Source: Actinomycetes bacterium
GTDB taxonomy: Bacteria > Actinomycetota > Actinomycetes > Mycobacteriales > Mycobacteriaceae
DNA length: 6,752 nt
Reading direction: 5' to 3'
NCBI GenBank assembly: GCA_022600695.1
Contig: JAHZJY010000035.1
Coordinates: 1-6,752 of the forward strand
Under the pieces are notes generated by a model. The model searched no databases. It worked only from the letters and a program-made list of their open reading frames with translations, and was not told where the DNA came from. Shown here in pieces: positions 5,699 through 6,752 of this stretch. The translations under genes were made by a program, and so were the position numbers. Position 1 is the stretch's first letter; every line of letters starts with the position of its first letter.

Positions 5699-6712
5699 AT
5701 GAGTGGACACGACTGGTTCGACCGGCTCGTCGGGTTCAGCGAGGACGACGGCTACGCCGCTACCCAGCGCCGATTGGCGGTCGAGGGCGACGAACTCGTC
5801 TCGAGGGTCAACGGCGAGCGTTACGGTATCGGCGAGCTGACCCTGCCGACGTTGGCGGAACTACGGTCGCGGGTCAATCCGGCTCGTGGACAGCGCAGTT
5901 CGGCCCAGATCCTGGTTGGCGACGTCCGGCGGCTGCACTCGCAACCCGAGTTCGAGGGGGCGCTGTTCCAGGTGGCCTCCCAATTCAACCTGCTGGAGAT
6001 GACCTCTCAACATGTCACTCCCGAGCGGGGGGTGTCGCGTTACGCCGGTGACCCCACGCAGGGTCCGGCGTGCGCAATGGCGGCCGGTGCGGGGACGATC
6101 TACCGCAACTATCTGGTGCCGGTGGAAGGCGGCATCGGTCAGACCGCGAGCCGTCAACTCAACGCGCTGGCGGGCCTCGGTGCGGCACTGTCGGAGTTGA
6201 CCGGGCTGCCGGACGTCAGGCTGTGGCGCATGCGGAACGGCTACGCACTGTGCACCCGGGAGGGCCTGACCGCGATCACGGATCTTCTCGCCGCGGCACC
6301 GGAGGACGTTCTCGACGGGCTACGCGAGACCCTGGCCATCGGACTGCACCGCGACGTCGAGGTCACCGACGGCAGCAGGCGGCGTGTTTCGCAGGCCTAC
6401 TGCTCGGCCCTACCGGTCTCGTATTCGGCGCTGCCGGCCGGTGATTGGGAATCATTCGGGAGACTGGTGTTAGAGGCCTCCTACGAGGCGACGCTGCTGG
6501 CCGCGGTGGAACAGGCGCGCGGGGGCGGATCCAACACGGTGCTGCTGACCCGTCTCGGCGGCAGCGCTTTCGGCAACGGCGATCACTGGATCGACACCGC
6601 GATCGAGCGGGCCATGGGCATCGTGGGGGATGCCGGACTGGATATCAGGATCGTCGCGCACGGTCAGGCGCACCCCGAGGTCCGGGCGATCGTCGACCGG
6701 TATCGGACTTGA
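5699..6712 (+). CDS. Probable MavL-type macrodomain protein (ADP-ribose binding or hydrolysis)
   Basis: A 337-residue protein whose strongest blocks recall a divergent macrodomain family that includes Legionella MavL and many uncharacterised eukaryotic and bacterial proteins (from memory). The blocks are FQVASQFNLLEM (90-101), VTPERGVSRYAGDPTQGPAC (106-125), GAGTIYRNY (130-138), GGIGQTASRQLNALAGLG (144-161) and, near the C-terminus, NTVLLTRLGGSAFGN (279-293) followed by HWIDTAIERAM (296-306). The QFNLLEM strand and the glycine-rich LLTRLGGSAFGN loop are where a macrodomain would hold the adenosine and distal ribose/diphosphate of ADP-ribose. Candidate acidic residues are E100, E109 and D118. 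The N-terminal 60 residues and 170-275 are extra relative to a minimal macrodomain of about 180 residues. Known macrodomains bind or cleave ADP-ribose from proteins, nucleic acids or O-acetyl-ADP-ribose; which applies here is unknown. It is cytosolic and coupled to the phosphatase. The start at 5699 is chosen for its ribosome-binding site and one-base gap. Confidence 0.8.
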   Translation: MSGHDWFDRLVGFSEDDGYAATQRRLAVEGDELVSRVNGERYGIGELTLPTLAELRSRVNPARGQRSSAQILVGDVRRLHSQPEFEGALFQVASQFNLLEMTSQHVTPERGVSRYAGDPTQGPACAMAAGAGTIYRNYLVPVEGGIGQTASRQLNALAGLGAALSELTGLPDVRLWRMRNGYALCTREGLTAITDLLAAAPEDVLDGLRETLAIGLHRDVEVTDGSRRRVSQAYCSALPVSYSALPAGDWESFGRLVLEASYEATLLAAVEQARGGGSNTVLLTRLGGSAFGNGDHWIDTAIERAMGIVGDAGLDIRIVAHGQAHPEVRAIVDRYRT

Positions 6713-6752
6713 GTCCGGCGGGACTCTGTCGGACTTGAGTCCGGCGGGACTC
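6703..6752 (+). repeat. Two exact tandem copies of a 24-bp hairpin unit, period 26
   Basis: The segment 6703-6726 is repeated exactly at 6729-6752, separated by TG. Each unit begins TCGGACTTGAGTCC and ends GGCGGGACTC. The first copy starts inside the last codons of the macrodomain gene, and its TGA stop is at 6710-6712. The second copy ends on the very last base of the window, so further copies may follow. Confidence 0.95.
6711..6752 (+). terminator. Possible tandem hairpin terminator after the rightward operon
   Basis: Each repeat unit contains GAGTCC-GGCG-GGACTC, a perfect 6-bp stem with a 4-base loop (6711-6726 and 6737-6752). An alternative small hairpin, GGACT-TG-AGTCC, overlaps it. There is no T-run after the first stem, and the sequence ends after the second, so intrinsic termination is possible but unproven. 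Confidence 0.4.

Overview
The window is a stretch of high-GC actinobacterial chromosome, most likely from Mycobacteriaceae or a near relative. The grounds are the GC-rich third codon positions, GTG starts, TANNNT -10 hexamers placed a few bases before a start codon (the mycobacterial leaderless arrangement), and a Ski2-like helicase of the type that carries a DUF3516 tail in mycobacteria. The genus is inferred from style and family content, not proven. No rRNA, tRNA, CRISPR array, insertion sequence or phage gene was seen, and there is no gene-free stretch longer than about 150 bases.

Layout. Three genes run leftward: an NrtR-like regulator with a degenerate Nudix domain (4363-3623), a pRiA4b ORF-3 family protein (3580-2177), and a large Ski2-like DEFH-box helicase that starts at 2180 in a 4-base GTGA overlap and runs off the left edge. 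Three genes run rightward: an unrecognised 170-residue alpha/beta protein (4512-5024), a cysteine-dependent phosphatase of the dual-specificity/tyrosine phosphatase fold (5119-5697), and a 337-residue protein that looks like a MavL-type macrodomain (5699-6712), one base after the phosphatase stop. The two groups are separated by a 148-base divergent control region holding a conspicuous AT-rich island with TTGACA and the perfect palindrome TTAGCGCTAA (4394-4427). The right end is two exact copies of a 24-bp hairpin-forming unit, starting inside the end of the macrodomain gene.

How the genes may work together. NrtR-type proteins are transcription factors whose Nudix domain senses ADP-ribose or related NAD metabolites. 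One sits here divergently from an operon encoding a phosphatase and a probable ADP-ribose-recognising macrodomain. The most economical reading is a small, self-regulated module that processes ADP-ribose, an ADP-ribosylated molecule or a phosphorylated derivative, with the 170-residue protein as an undescribed component. That is inference from domains and gene order. The helicase and its pRiA4b ORF-3 partner look like a separate, translationally coupled two-gene unit, probably in RNA or nucleic-acid metabolism, with a possible leaderless promoter of their own.
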